Positions 42,288 to 51,628 of a stretch of DNA of 64,000 nucleotides are shown piece after piece (the first letter of the stretch is position 1; every line of letters starts with the position of its first letter). Under the pieces are notes generated by a model, which was given only the letters and a program-made list of their open reading frames with translations, ran no database searches and was not told the origin of the DNA. Source of the DNA: Streptomyces sp. NRRL B-3428 (GTDB taxonomy: Bacteria > Actinomycetota > Actinomycetes > Streptomycetales > Streptomycetaceae); assembly GCA_000721375.1 (NCBI GenBank), contig JOGW01000003.1, positions 1 to 64,000 of the forward strand, written 5' to 3'. A program made the translations under genes and the position numbers.

Positions 42288-43430
42288 ATGGCCCCCGTCT
42301 TCGCCCATGGCCGGCTGCGGCTCTACCTGCTCAAGCTGCTCGACGAGGCACCGCGTCACGGTTACGAGGTGATCCGGCTCCTCGAGGAACGCTTCCAGGG
42401 CCTGTACGCCCCCTCCGCCGGCACCGTCTACCCGCGCCTGGCCAAGCTGGAGGCCGAGGGCCTGGTCACACACGCCACCGAGGGCGGCCGCAAGGTGTAC
42501 TCGATCACGGACGCCGGGCGTGCCGAACTGGCCGAGCGTGCGGGCGAGCTGGCGGACCTGGAACTGGAGATCCGCGAGTCCGTCGCCGAGCTGGCGGCCG
42601 AGATCCGCGACGACGTCCGCGGTGCGGCCGGCGATCTGCGGCGCGAGATGCGCGCCGCCGCGGGTGAGGCGCGTTCCTCCGGGCGCAAGTCCGCGCGCGG
42701 CGGCATGGACTGGGAGGGCGCGTTCGGCGACGGCGAGTCCTGGCAGGCCGCCAAGGAGGAACTGCGCCGCGCCAAGCAGGAGATGAAGGATCAGGCACGG
42801 CGGGCCAAGGACGAGTCGCGACGGGCCCGCGAGGACGCCCAGCGTGCGCGGCGGCAGGCACAGGACGCCACGCGCGAGGCGCGCGAGGAAGCGCGCGAGG
42901 AGATGCAGCGGATCGCCAAGTCCGTTCAGGACAAGGTGCAGGACCACTTCCAGCGCGGGGACTGGCCGACCGGGCTGCGCGAGGGACTCTCGGAGATCAC
43001 CAAGGAACTGGGGCGTTTCACCAAGCCGGGGGCTTGGGGCGGCGCGACCGGGACCGGCGCCTCGTCCGAGGCGAAGGTGGACTTCGACAAGTCCGGCGCC
43101 GCCGGGGCCGTACGGGATGACGCATCGGACGACGTACAAGATGGCGTGCGCGATGACGCGCGAGATGACACGCGAGATGGCGTACGGGGTGGAGACGGCG
43201 TACGGGATGACCACCGGCCGTCCGCGCAGGGGCCCGCCTGGGCACATGAGGCCCCCACCGGCGATCCGGCCCGGGACCTGGACCGGCTGCTCGACCGCTT
43301 CCGGGACGACATCCGCGACGCGGCCCGCGATCACGGAGTGACGGACGGCCAACTCGCCGACGCACGAAGCCACTTGGCGGCCACGGCGGTGCGGCTCGGG
43401 GCGCTCCTGCGGGGGCGGTCCGCCGAGTAG
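42288..43430 (+). CDS. PadR family regulator with long coiled-coil tail
   Basis: Regulator of 380 residues. The winged-helix PadR domain occupies about 1-90 (LRLYLLKLLDEAPRHGYEVI, YAPSAGTVYPRLAKLEAEGLV, GGRKVYSITDAG). It continues into an unusually long Ala/Arg/Glu-rich coiled coil (about 90-225) and an acidic segment of RDDA/RDDT/RDGV repeats (about 270-305) before a C-terminal helix. Typical PadR proteins are 110-190 residues, so the tail is a distinctive feature. It is co-transcribed with the DUF4097 gene and probably represses the operon. Confidence 0.88.
   Translation: MAPVFAHGRLRLYLLKLLDEAPRHGYEVIRLLEERFQGLYAPSAGTVYPRLAKLEAEGLVTHATEGGRKVYSITDAGRAELAERAGELADLELEIRESVAELAAEIRDDVRGAAGDLRREMRAAAGEARSSGRKSARGGMDWEGAFGDGESWQAAKEELRRAKQEMKDQARRAKDESRRAREDAQRARRQAQDATREAREEAREEMQRIAKSVQDKVQDHFQRGDWPTGLREGLSEITKELGRFTKPGAWGGATGTGASSEAKVDFDKSGAAGAVRDDASDDVQDGVRDDARDDTRDGVRGGDGVRDDHRPSAQGPAWAHEAPTGDPARDLDRLLDRFRDDIRDAARDHGVTDGQLADARSHLAATAVRLGALLRGRSAE
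43108..43215 (+). repeat. Short repeats coding RDD-rich segment of PadR protein
   Basis: Units such as gatgacgcgcga, gatgacacgcga and gatggcgtacgg recur about eight times with 12-15-base steps, encoding variations of RDDA, RDDT and RDGV. The array is in frame and irregular, unlike the exact 24-bp arrays elsewhere in the window. Confidence 0.65.
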
Positions 43431-43465
43431 GGCTCAGGGGCGGTCCGCCGACCAGGGCAGCACGT

Positions 43466-43504
43466 GCGAAAGGGCGAGGACTCCTGGAGTCCTCGCCCTT
43501 TCGC
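43466..43504. terminator. Strong bidirectional terminator
   Basis: A perfect inverted repeat of 19 bp, GCGAAAGGGCGAGGACTCC with its complement, meets across one central base at 43485, between the convergent padR and lipoprotein genes. Confidence 0.92.
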
Positions 43505-43514
43505 GCTGCCGTGG

Positions 43515-44192
43515 CTACTCGATCACGGTGCTGATCTGGTGCAGGTAGACGATCTTGGTGTCTCCGCCTTCGGGCGCGTCCGGGTTCGCGGCGTCCGACT
43601 GGAAGTAGAACTGCGGGGCCTTGCGGCCCTCGAGCTTGCCCTCGTCCTGCATTTCCGCGAGCTCCTCGACGAAGCTGTTGACGTCCGGCGTCTTGGTGCC
43701 GAGGCGCTTGGCGAGGTCGCCGGAGACGACCACCTTCAGCTTGGCCTCGTCGAGGACGACGTCCGTGGCCGCTCCGGTGGCGCTGTCCGGCACGAAGGTG
43801 GGCTCCGTCTCGCCGCCCTCGCACTGGTAGTGACCGAGGACCAGGCCCATGACCGTGTTGGGCATCTCACCGCCGAAGGTCACCGACTCGACCGAACCGT
43901 AGGGGCCCTGACCGTCCCCGGAACAGATCGAGTTGGAGGGGTCCTCCGTGGCATCGCCCTTGCCGTCCCCACCACCCGAGCCGGAGTCCTTGCTCTCGTC
44001 GGGGGCAGGCTTGTCGGTCTTGTCCTCGGCGGGCTTCGAGGGCTTCTCGGACTCGGTGGCGGACGCGGTCGGCGTGGTCGAGCCGCCGCCCTTCGCCGCG
44101 TCGTCGCCCTCGCAGGCGGTCGTGGACAGGAGCGCGGCAAGGGCCGCCGCCCCGACGGCGTACGTCTTCCAACTCTTGCGGGCACTGTGCAT
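43515..44192 (-). CDS. Putative lipoprotein
   Basis: Exported protein of 225 residues with a basic N-terminus, hydrophobic core and lipobox STTAC. A Lys/Asp/Ser/Pro-rich linker (about 28-85) precedes a small folded domain containing SICSGDGQGPYGSVESVTFG and a second Cys (HYQCEGGE), probably forming a disulfide. No family is recognised. ATG 44192 starts the frame; a strong terminator lies at the other end. Confidence 0.82.
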   Translation of the reverse strand: MHSARKSWKTYAVGAAALAALLSTTACEGDDAAKGGGSTTPTASATESEKPSKPAEDKTDKPAPDESKDSGSGGGDGKGDATEDPSNSICSGDGQGPYGSVESVTFGGEMPNTVMGLVLGHYQCEGGETEPTFVPDSATGAATDVVLDEAKLKVVVSGDLAKRLGTKTPDVNSFVEELAEMQDEGKLEGRKAPQFYFQSDAANPDAPEGGDTKIVYLHQISTVIE

Positions 44193-44347
44193 GGTGTTCC
44201 CCCGAGGGTCTCATCCGGCTCGTGTGGTCTGGCCGGCGAGCAGAGTCTGCCCTGGTGGGATCTACGAACCATCCTCATCGGACGGATCGTTACCGATCAC
44301 GGACATGGAAGGAACACTTCCGTTCCCTGCGCCCACCTGCGGTGTCA

Positions 44348-44908
44348 TCACCCGCACTGCCACAGAAACCGCCCTTCCTTCCCGTCGGGGGACAGGAAGG
44401 CGTATCCCACCCCCATGTCCCCGAAGTCGACGTGAAAGGGCAGCCCCGCCGAGTCGAGCTGCGCTATCAACTGCCAGCCTTCACCGGGCTCTTCACCGCC
44501 CTGCAGCCAGTTCGGCAGGACGCCGGGACCGCCGAGGAACTGCCACTCCTCCCCGTCCGGCGCCGGCTCCACCGAACGCGGTACGAAGTCCTCTCCCGCC
44601 GAAGGGCCCGCCTGCGCCGGCGCGGTCACGACGAAGTCGGGGACACGGCCGGCGGGCTGGACGATGAGCGCGTTCTCCCCGCCCTCCGGCTCGAACGAGG
44701 CCTCCCCGCCGTCCTGCGAAGCCGTCATGAAGAGATAGCCGAGCCGGCCGTCCCCCAGCTCGAACTGCCCGAGGAACTCCATCGGCCGGCCGCTCTCGCG
44801 CGACAGCGGCCACTGCGGCTCCTCGATCCATACGGGCTGACCGCCGACCTTGGTGACCGGCCGGCGGACCGCGGCGTCCGCGGGAACGAATTCGACGGGC
44901 ACGGGCAT
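44348..44908 (-). CDS. DUF1963-like protein
   Basis: Cytoplasmic protein of 186 residues resembling the DUF1963/YwqG family: a TKVGGQPVWIEEPQWP opening with the typical GGxPxW, PMEFLGQFELG and later LPNWLQGGEEP. Family function is unknown. ATG 44908 is preceded by AAGGAGT. The gene is divergent from the DinB gene. Confidence 0.75.
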   Translation of the reverse strand: MPVPVEFVPADAAVRRPVTKVGGQPVWIEEPQWPLSRESGRPMEFLGQFELGDGRLGYLFMTASQDGGEASFEPEGGENALIVQPAGRVPDFVVTAPAQAGPSAGEDFVPRSVEPAPDGEEWQFLGGPGVLPNWLQGGEEPGEGWQLIAQLDSAGLPFHVDFGDMGVGYAFLSPDGKEGRFLWQCG

Positions 44909-45033
44909 GAGGGACTCCTTGTGAAAGCACGAGGACTCGACTCACGCCAAGCTAGCGGCCCCCACTGACAATCCCCTTCGACCTGCGGCGATACTGGCGG
45001 CACCCGCATCCGAGGCCCGAGGAGACGTACCGC

Positions 45034-45546
45034 ATGAGCGACGACCCCCGTATCGGACCGCCGCTGCTCGGCGGTGAACGCGAGACGCTGCGCGCCTTCC
45101 TCGACTACCACCGCACGACCCTCGCCATGAAGTGCGAAGGGCTCACGGACGAGGAGCTGCGGCAGCGCTCGATGCCGCCGTCCACGCTCTCGCTGCTCGG
45201 CCTGGTGCGGCATATGGCCGAGGTGGAACGCGCCTGGTTCCACCGGGTGTTCGAGGACCGCGAGGCGCCCATGGTGTGGTCCGAGAAGATCGACTTCCAG
45301 GCGGCGTACGACGCGAGCGGCTCCACCCGCGCGGAGGCCTTCGCCGCCTGGGAGGCCGAGGTCGAGCGCTCGCGGCGGATCGAGAAGGAGGCCGAGTCCC
45401 TGGATGCGAGAGGTCACCAGCCGCGCTGGGGCGACGAGGAGGTCTCGCTGCGGATGGTGATGGTGCACGTCCTGCTCGAATACGGGCGGCACAACGGTCA
45501 CGCGGACTTCCTGCGCGAGGGCGTGGACGGGACCGTCGGCGCCTGA
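45034..45546 (+). CDS. DinB/DUF664 family protein
   Basis: Four-helix-bundle protein of 170 residues of the DinB-like/DUF664 family, many actinobacterial members of which are mycothiol-dependent transferases. Likely metal ligands are His in LGLVRHMAEVERAWF and two in EYGRHNGHADFLRE, the family's usual three-His pattern. The sequence length is typical. ATG 45034 starts the frame, with GAGGAGA upstream. The reaction is unknown. Confidence 0.87.
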   Translation: MSDDPRIGPPLLGGERETLRAFLDYHRTTLAMKCEGLTDEELRQRSMPPSTLSLLGLVRHMAEVERAWFHRVFEDREAPMVWSEKIDFQAAYDASGSTRAEAFAAWEAEVERSRRIEKEAESLDARGHQPRWGDEEVSLRMVMVHVLLEYGRHNGHADFLREGVDGTVGA

Positions 45547-45574
45547 GCCTTCGCGCACCCGGCCGGAGCGGGCC

Positions 45575-46147
45575 TCAACCCGCTTTGGCCGCACCCCCGT
45601 TGCCGCTCCCGAGCACCCGCTCGACCGCGTCGAAGGTCACTCCGCAGCCGGCCAGGACATCCCGTACGACTCCGGGCCGCGCCGCCATCGCGAGGAGCAG
45701 ATGCTCGTCGCCGATGGACTTCTCCTTACGTGCCAGGGCCACCCGCAGCGACTGCTCCAGGACGGTCTTCGCCTCGCGCGTGAACGGGCGGTGGCCCGAG
45801 CCGCCGAGCAGCCGCCGTCCGCGCGGGCGCCCGTGCGCCAACGCGCCCTCGCCATGGGCCTCTTCGACCCGCGAGACGATCGCGCCCACGTCGATCCCGA
45901 GCCCGGCCAGCGCCTCGGCGTCCGCCGCCGACACCCCACCGCGGCGCCGCGCCTCGTCGAGGCCCGAGACCACCGCCTCCGGCCGCACCCCCAGGGCCGA
46001 CAGCGCGAACGCCCCCTTCGTGCCACGCGAGTCGAGCAGCGCGAGCAGCAGATGCCCGGCCTCGACCTCCTCGGCATCGCCGCGTTCCGCGTGTGCCACC
46101 GCGCCCCTGACGACCGTCCGGGCGCCTTCCGTGAACCGCTCGAACAT
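45575..46147 (-). CDS. Stand-alone Clp N-terminal domain protein
   Basis: Protein of 190 residues consisting of the two Clp-N repeats found at the N-terminus of ClpC/ClpA but with no ATPase module. Repeat one is MFERFTEGARTVVRGAVAHA with AGHLLLALLDS; repeat two is HRPFTREAKTVLEQSLRVAL with GDEHLLLAMAA, separated by a 45-residue insert. Mycobacterial ClpC2 is a comparable protein reported to sequester Clp-directed cyclic peptides. ATG 46147 overlaps the stop of the HTH gene as TGATG, so translation is coupled; GTG 46150 is less likely. It may be an adaptor or decoy for ClpC. Confidence 0.9.
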   Translation of the reverse strand: MFERFTEGARTVVRGAVAHAERGDAEEVEAGHLLLALLDSRGTKGAFALSALGVRPEAVVSGLDEARRRGGVSAADAEALAGLGIDVGAIVSRVEEAHGEGALAHGRPRGRRLLGGSGHRPFTREAKTVLEQSLRVALARKEKSIGDEHLLLAMAARPGVVRDVLAGCGVTFDAVERVLGSGNGGAAKAG

Positions 46148-46356
46148 CACTGCCTCCCGTACTTCTTGTGCACGGCCTGCCTGCTCACCCCGAGCTCGGC
46201 GGCGATCTCCTGCCAGGACCAGCCCTGATTGCGCGCACTGCGCACCTGCACGGCTTCGAGCTGTTCGAGCAGCCGGCGCAGCGCGGCGACCGCCCTCAGC
46301 CCGACCCTGGGGTCGCGATCTCCCGCCCGCTCGGCGAGATCCGTTGCTTCGGTCAT
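46147..46356 (-). CDS. Small HTH regulator paired with Clp-N protein
   Basis: A 69-residue protein with an N-terminal helix (VGLRAVAALRRLLEQLEAVQ) and a C-terminal helix-turn-helix, WSWQEIAAELGVSRQAVHKKYGRQ at 46-69 (written in full only as position; key residues are Gly56, Val57, Ser58 and Arg59). It is the first gene of a two-gene operon with the Clp-N gene. ATG 46356 lies directly at the predicted transcription start. TTGAC palindromes over its promoter suggest autoregulation. Confidence 0.88.
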   Translation of the reverse strand: MTEATDLAERAGDRDPRVGLRAVAALRRLLEQLEAVQVRSARNQGWSWQEIAAELGVSRQAVHKKYGRQ

Positions 46357-46358
46357 GA

Positions 46359-46418
46359 TGTCAACTTAGATTGACACGTATCTAGATGTCAACCCCGGTT
46401 GACGTCGGGTTGACGTCG
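46359..46418 (-). promoter_or_regulatory. Leaderless promoter with TGTCAA/TTGACA palindromes
   Basis: On the minus strand a -35 TTGACA (46392-46387), a 17-base spacer and a -10 CTAAGT (46369-46364) predict transcription start at or next to the ATG at 46356. The inverted repeat TGTCAA-N6-TTGACA (46359-46376) covers the -10, a second dyad TGTCAACCCCGGTTGAC (46387-46403) covers the -35, and ggttgacgtcg is tandemly repeated at 46397-46418. Confidence 0.7.
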
Positions 46419-46431
46419 TCGTACACGGCGA

Positions 46432-46463
46432 ACAGCCCGCCCACGGAATCGCGGACGGGCTGT
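46432..46463 (-). terminator. Probable terminator of the oxidoreductase gene
   Basis: ACAGCCCG at 46432-46439 pairs with CGGGCTGT at 46456-46463 around a 16-base loop, 20 bp beyond the oxidoreductase stop on its strand. Confidence 0.55.
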
Positions 46464-46483
46464 GGTACGGGAAGAACCCCAGG

Positions 46484-47446
46484 TCAGACGGAGAGCACCA
46501 GCTTTCCGAAGAGCTCCCCCGACTCCATCCGCCCGAAGGCCTCGCGCGCCTGGTCCAGCGGCAGGATGTCGTCGATGACCGGGCGGACGCCGGTGGCCGC
46601 GCAGAACGAGAGCAGATCCTCCAGCTCGTCCTTGCTGCCCATCGTCGAGCCGACGATCTTCAGCTCCAGGAAGAAGACCCGGGTCAGCTCGGCGTGCGAG
46701 GGGCGGTCGCCGCTGGTCGCGCCGGAGATGACCAATGTGCCACCGGGCTTGAGGGACTTGACGGAGTGCGACCAGGTGGCCGCGCCCACCGTCTCGATGA
46801 CGGCGTCGACCCGCTGCGACAGCCGGGCCCCCGACTCCACGGCCTCCACCGCACCCAGCTCGATCGCGCGCTTGCGCTTGGCCTCGTCGCGGCTGGTGGC
46901 GAAGACCCGCAGCCCGGCCGCCTTGCCGAGCACGATCGCGGCGGTCGCGACACCGCCGCCCGCGCCCTGCACGAGGACCGAATCCCCGGGCCGCACACCG
47001 GCGTTGGTGAAGAGCATGCGGTACGCGGTGAGCCAGGCGGTCGGCAGACAGGCCGCCTCGGCGAAACTGAGTTCCTTGGGCTTGGGCAGGACGTTCCAGG
47101 TGGGGACGGAGACCTGCTCGGCGAAGGTGCCCTGGTAGCGCTCGGTGAGGATCGAACGGGGTTCACGCGGCCCGACCCCGTGCCCCGACTGGCCGATGAC
47201 GGAGTGCAGGACGACCTCGTTGCCGTCCTCGTCGATCCCGGCGGCGTCGCAGCCGAGGATCATCGGCAGCTTGTCCTCGCCGAGTCCCACGCCCCGCAGT
47301 GACCACAGGTCGTGGTGGTTGAGGGAAGCGGCCTTGACGTTGATGGTCGACCAGCCCTCGCGTACGGCGGGGGCGGGGCGCTCGCCCAACTCAAGGCCGT
47401 TGAGCGGCTGGTCACGGTCGATGCGTGCGGCATAGGCGGCGAACAT
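46484..47446 (-). CDS. Zinc-binding-type medium-chain dehydrogenase/oxidoreductase
   Basis: Protein of 320 residues of the medium-chain dehydrogenase family. It has INVKAASLNHHDLWSLRG, MILGCDAAGIDEDG and the Rossmann motif VQGAGGGVATAAIVLGKAAG. Catalytic-zinc residues are not fully conserved, so it may be a quinone reductase-like enzyme. ATG 47446 (MFAAYAARID) matches the family start. It lies downstream of the malic enzyme gene on the same strand but 128 bp away with a hairpin between. Confidence 0.87.
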   Translation of the reverse strand: MFAAYAARIDRDQPLNGLELGERPAPAVREGWSTINVKAASLNHHDLWSLRGVGLGEDKLPMILGCDAAGIDEDGNEVVLHSVIGQSGHGVGPREPRSILTERYQGTFAEQVSVPTWNVLPKPKELSFAEAACLPTAWLTAYRMLFTNAGVRPGDSVLVQGAGGGVATAAIVLGKAAGLRVFATSRDEAKRKRAIELGAVEAVESGARLSQRVDAVIETVGAATWSHSVKSLKPGGTLVISGATSGDRPSHAELTRVFFLELKIVGSTMGSKDELEDLLSFCAATGVRPVIDDILPLDQAREAFGRMESGELFGKLVLSV

Positions 47447-47574
47447 GCTGGTGACGATAGGGGTGGTACGGGCCGCCGGGGAACCGTGCCCCGGTGTGAC
47501 ACGCCCCGCATCCACCCCCGCACGAACGAAGGGGCCCCGCCACAAGGCAGGACCCCTTCCGATAGCGCAGAACC

Positions 47575-48783
47575 CTAGCGGCGCGCCACGCCCTCGGCCC
47601 GAGCGGCAGCCGCCACCGCGGCGGTGACCGCCGGGGCGACCCGCTCGTCGAACGGCGAGGGGATCACGTACTCCGCGGACAGGTCGTCACCGACGACGGC
47701 GGCGAGCGCGTCGGCGGCGGCGATCTTCATGCCCTCGGTGATACGCGAGGCACGCACCTGCAGCGCACCGGCGAAGATGCCGGGGAACGCGAGCACGTTG
47801 TTGATCTGGTTCGGGAAGTCCGAACGGCCGGTGGCCACGACCGCCGCGTACTTGTGCGCGACGTCGGGGTGCACCTCGGGGTTCGGGTTGGCCATGGCGA
47901 ACACGAACGAGTTCTGCGCCATCGACGCGACCGCCGGCTCCGGGACCGTACCGCCGGAGACGCCGATGAAGACGTCGGCGCCGGCCAGGGCGGACTCCAG
48001 CGAGCCGGAGATGTTCGCCTTGTTGGTGAGCTCGGCCAGCTCGCGCTTGACCTCGGTGAGGTCGTCGCGGTCACGGCTGACGATGCCCTTGCGGTCGGCG
48101 ACGGCGACATCGCCGATACCGGCCTCAAGGAGGAACTTGGCGATCGCGACACCCGCCGCACCGGCGCCCGAGATCACCGCACGCAGGTCGCCCAGCGTGC
48201 GGTTCGTGAGCTTCGCGGCGTTACGCAGGGCCGCGAGCGTGACGACGGCCGTGCCGTGCTGGTCGTCGTGGAAGACCGGGATGTCCAGCTCGTCCTGGAG
48301 CCGCTTCTCGATCTCGAAGCAGCGCGGGGCCGAGATGTCCTCCAGGTTCACACCACCGAAGGAGGGGGCGAGGCGCTTGACCGTCTCGACGATCTCGTCC
48401 ACCGAGGTGGTCGCGAGCGCCAGCGGGACCGCGTCCACACCGCCGAACTGCTTGAACAGAATCGCCTTGCCCTCCATCACGGGGAGCGAGGCGGAAGGAC
48501 CGATGTCACCGAGCCCGAGCACGGCCGTACCGTCGGTGACGACGGCGACGACGTTCGAGGTCCACGTGTAGTCGTGGACGAGCTCGGGGTTCTCGGCGAT
48601 GGCGCTGCACACCTTGGCCACACCAGGCGTGTACGCGAGGGACAGGTCGTCCTTGTCACGGACCGGCACCGTGGCCTGCACAGCCATCTTGCCGCCGCGG
48701 TGCAGCGCGAAGGCCGGATCGAAGGGCTCGTCGGCCCCGTCCGTTCCTGCGTCGCTGCGAGGATTGACGATCTCCGCTGCCAC
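47575..48783 (-). CDS. NAD(P)-dependent malic enzyme, short form
   Basis: Oxidative malate decarboxylase of 402 residues, making pyruvate, CO2 and NAD(P)H. Conserved segments are LSLAYTPGVAKVC, GLGDIGPSASLPVMEGKA, VFHDDQHGTAVV and the nucleotide-binding VISGAGAAGVAIAKFLLEAG. The C-terminal phosphotransacetylase-like extension of MaeB proteins is absent, so this is the compact form. GTG 48783 has AAGGGGT upstream. Whether NAD or NADP is used cannot be read from the sequence. Confidence 0.94.
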   Translation of the reverse strand: MAAEIVNPRSDAGTDGADEPFDPAFALHRGGKMAVQATVPVRDKDDLSLAYTPGVAKVCSAIAENPELVHDYTWTSNVVAVVTDGTAVLGLGDIGPSASLPVMEGKAILFKQFGGVDAVPLALATTSVDEIVETVKRLAPSFGGVNLEDISAPRCFEIEKRLQDELDIPVFHDDQHGTAVVTLAALRNAAKLTNRTLGDLRAVISGAGAAGVAIAKFLLEAGIGDVAVADRKGIVSRDRDDLTEVKRELAELTNKANISGSLESALAGADVFIGVSGGTVPEPAVASMAQNSFVFAMANPNPEVHPDVAHKYAAVVATGRSDFPNQINNVLAFPGIFAGALQVRASRITEGMKIAAADALAAVVGDDLSAEYVIPSPFDERVAPAVTAAVAAAARAEGVARR

Positions 48784-49273
48784 TTTGTCTTACCCCTTAA
48801 AGGTTCAATCGTTGAGGGTTGCCACCCCTTGTTCAGGAGTGGGCGGGCACCGCGGGACGCCTCGCCGTTGGGCGAGGAAGAGGTTGTCCACGCGCGGGCG
48901 CGCCGCACACGCGCCCTGGTCCCCGGATGAGGGGTGTAACGCTCTTTTCTACAGGATGGAACTGGGTCTCCACGAGAGAGATTCGCCTCAAACGTAGGGC
49001 AAATGTCCGAGTCGGGCGAAAAGTTCAACAAGCCTGTCCGGATCGCGAGATGGGTCGCATTTCGTCCGGTTGGCGAGGATTCACAAAGCGAGCGCTCACC
49101 CTTGCGATTACAGGGCAGCCTGCCCCTTGCCTCACCCGTTATCCGATTTTGACATGGGGGGCACCCTGAATCACCCAGTCCGAATGGCAAGATGCCCTAA
49201 TCACACAAGGTCTCGACACCCGAAGCCGCGTGCCGGGCCACTGATTACTCCCCCATCTGCCGGAGGACCTCCC
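48784..49273. other. 490-bp intergenic region between malic enzyme and ABC transporter
   Basis: The region separates divergent genes. Near the malic enzyme it holds two hairpins, CCTCGCC-GTTG-GGCGAGG at 48860-48877 and one around GGGCGCG with CGCGCCC near 48900, which would be in that gene's 5' leader. A TTGACA at about 49149-49154 could be the -35 of the transporter operon. No gene, tRNA or known riboswitch was recognised. Confidence 0.5.
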
Positions 49274-49818
49274 ATGACCGCAAGCACCACCCGTCGTACG
49301 ACCGCCAAGTCCCGGATAGCCGCGGTCGGCGCCATCGCGGTCGCCGGCGCGCTGATCCTGACCGGATGCGGCGACCAGACCGCGGACGGCGGCAAGGACG
49401 GCGGCTCCTCGAAGTCGTCCTCCGAGAAGAAGGCGCCGCTCTTCGACAAGCTGCCCAAGGAGATCCAGAGCAAGGGCGTCATCAACGTCGGCTCGGACAT
49501 CGCCTACGCGCCGGTCGAGTACGTGGACGAGGACGGCAAGTGCGCGGCGGCGGCGCCGACGTCGTCTCCGCGGACTTCCCGATCGCCGCGTACAGCGTGA
49601 AGAACTCGGGCGGTGGCAAGAACTTCGAGATCGTCGGCGACCAGGTCGAGGCCGGCCCGTACGGCATCGCCGTGGCCAAGGGCAACGACCAGCTGCGTGA
49701 CGCTCTGAAGGCCGCGCTGGACGCCGTCATCAAGAGCGGCAAGTACGACGAGATCATCGCCAAGTGGGGCGTCGCCGACGGCGCCGTCAAGGAAGCCACC
49801 ATCAACGGCGGCAAGTGA
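49274..49818 (+). pseudogene. Amino-acid ABC transporter substrate-binding lipoprotein, internally deleted
   Basis: The N-terminal part from ATG 49274 (ribosome-binding site GGAGGA) encodes a lipoprotein signal with ILTGC and GVINVGSDIAYAPVEYVDEDGK, the start of a polar amino-acid binding domain. At about 49540 the frame shifts: the C-terminal part, from GADVVSADFPIAAY to the stop at 49818, is in another frame. Only about 89 and 92 codons remain, while such proteins usually have about 300 residues, so roughly 125-130 central codons are missing and the deletion is not a multiple of three. The junction is in GCGGCGGCGGCG-rich DNA. The permease and ATPase genes follow intact. Deletion in the strain or assembly error are both possible. 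Confidence 0.88.
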
Positions 49819-49856
49819 CCGGTACCCCGGCTCTCGCTGGTTGAAAGGCAACACCC

Positions 49857-50794
49857 GTGACTGTTGACGTCAACAAGACGGACGGCCCGGGCGGCACCCG
49901 CGGCGGCGGACCGGAGGCCATCAAGGCCATCCCGGTCCGCCACCCGCTGCGGTACGTCTCCGCCGTCGTCGCCCTCGGCACCCTCGCCGCGATCGTCTAC
50001 GCGTTCGCCCAGTCGGACAAGATCAACTGGGGTGCGATCCCCGACTACTTCTTCAACGACCGCGTCGTGGCAGGTGTCAGGGAAACCCTGATCCTCACCA
50101 TCCTGTCGATGGTGATCGGTGTCGTCCTCGGCATCGTCCTGGCCGTGATGCGGCTGTCGAAGAACCCGGTGACCAGCGGTATCGCCTGGTTCTACATCTG
50201 GTTCTTCCGCGGTACCCCGGTCCTGGTCCAGCTGTTCGTCTGGTTCAACCTGGGCCTGGTCTTCGAGTACATGAACCTCGGACCGTTCTACAAGGACGAA
50301 TGGTCCGACTTCATGACGCCGATGCTCACGGCGCTGCTCGGCCTGGGCTTGAACGAGGCCGCCTATATGGCGGAGATCTGCCGGGCCGGTCTGCTCTCGG
50401 TCGACGAGGGCCAGACCGAGGCCGCGCACGCGCTGGGCATGTCGAATGCCAAGACGCTGCGCCGGGTCGTGATCCCGCAGTCGATGCGGGTGATCGTGCC
50501 GCCGACCGGCAACGAGGTCATCAACATGCTGAAGACCACCTCGCTGGTCTCGGCGGTGCAGTACCTCGACCTGTTCCGGGTCACCCAGCAGATCGGTGAG
50601 CGCTCGGCGGCCACGGTGGAGATGTACTTCCTCGCCGCGGCCTGGTACCTGGTGATGACCTCGATCCTGTCGGTCGGCCAGTACTACGTGGAGCGCTACT
50701 ACGCCAAGGGTTCCCTGCGTTCGCTCCCGCCGACGCCGATCCAGCGGCTCAAGTCCGCTCTGATCCCGTCGCGCACCCAGTCGGGAGGCATCCG

Positions 50795-50798
<4 letters not shown>
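49857..50798 (+). CDS. Amino-acid ABC transporter permease
   Basis: Membrane permease of 313 residues of the HisMQ type. Hydrophobic helices include about 35-52, 76-97, 108-132 and 258-280; the EAA loop is seen as [23 protein letters not shown] 49857 follows GAAAGG. It lies between the broken binding-protein gene and the ATPase gene, and ends with ATGA overlap to the latter. The single permease probably works as a homodimer. Confidence 0.94.
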
Positions 50799-51562
<764 letters not shown>

Positions 51563-51577
51563 CTCTTTCGCATACGT

Positions 51578-51611
51578 CAGGGGCGGTACGGGAGTTCCCG
51601 TACCGCCCCTG
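51578..51611. terminator. Terminator after amino-acid transporter operon
   Basis: A perfect 15-bp stem (CAGGGGCGGTACGGG with its complement) and a 4-base loop lie 15 bp after the ATPase stop, between convergent genes. Confidence 0.93.
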
Positions 51612-51628
51612 TGGCGTTCGCCCGCTTC

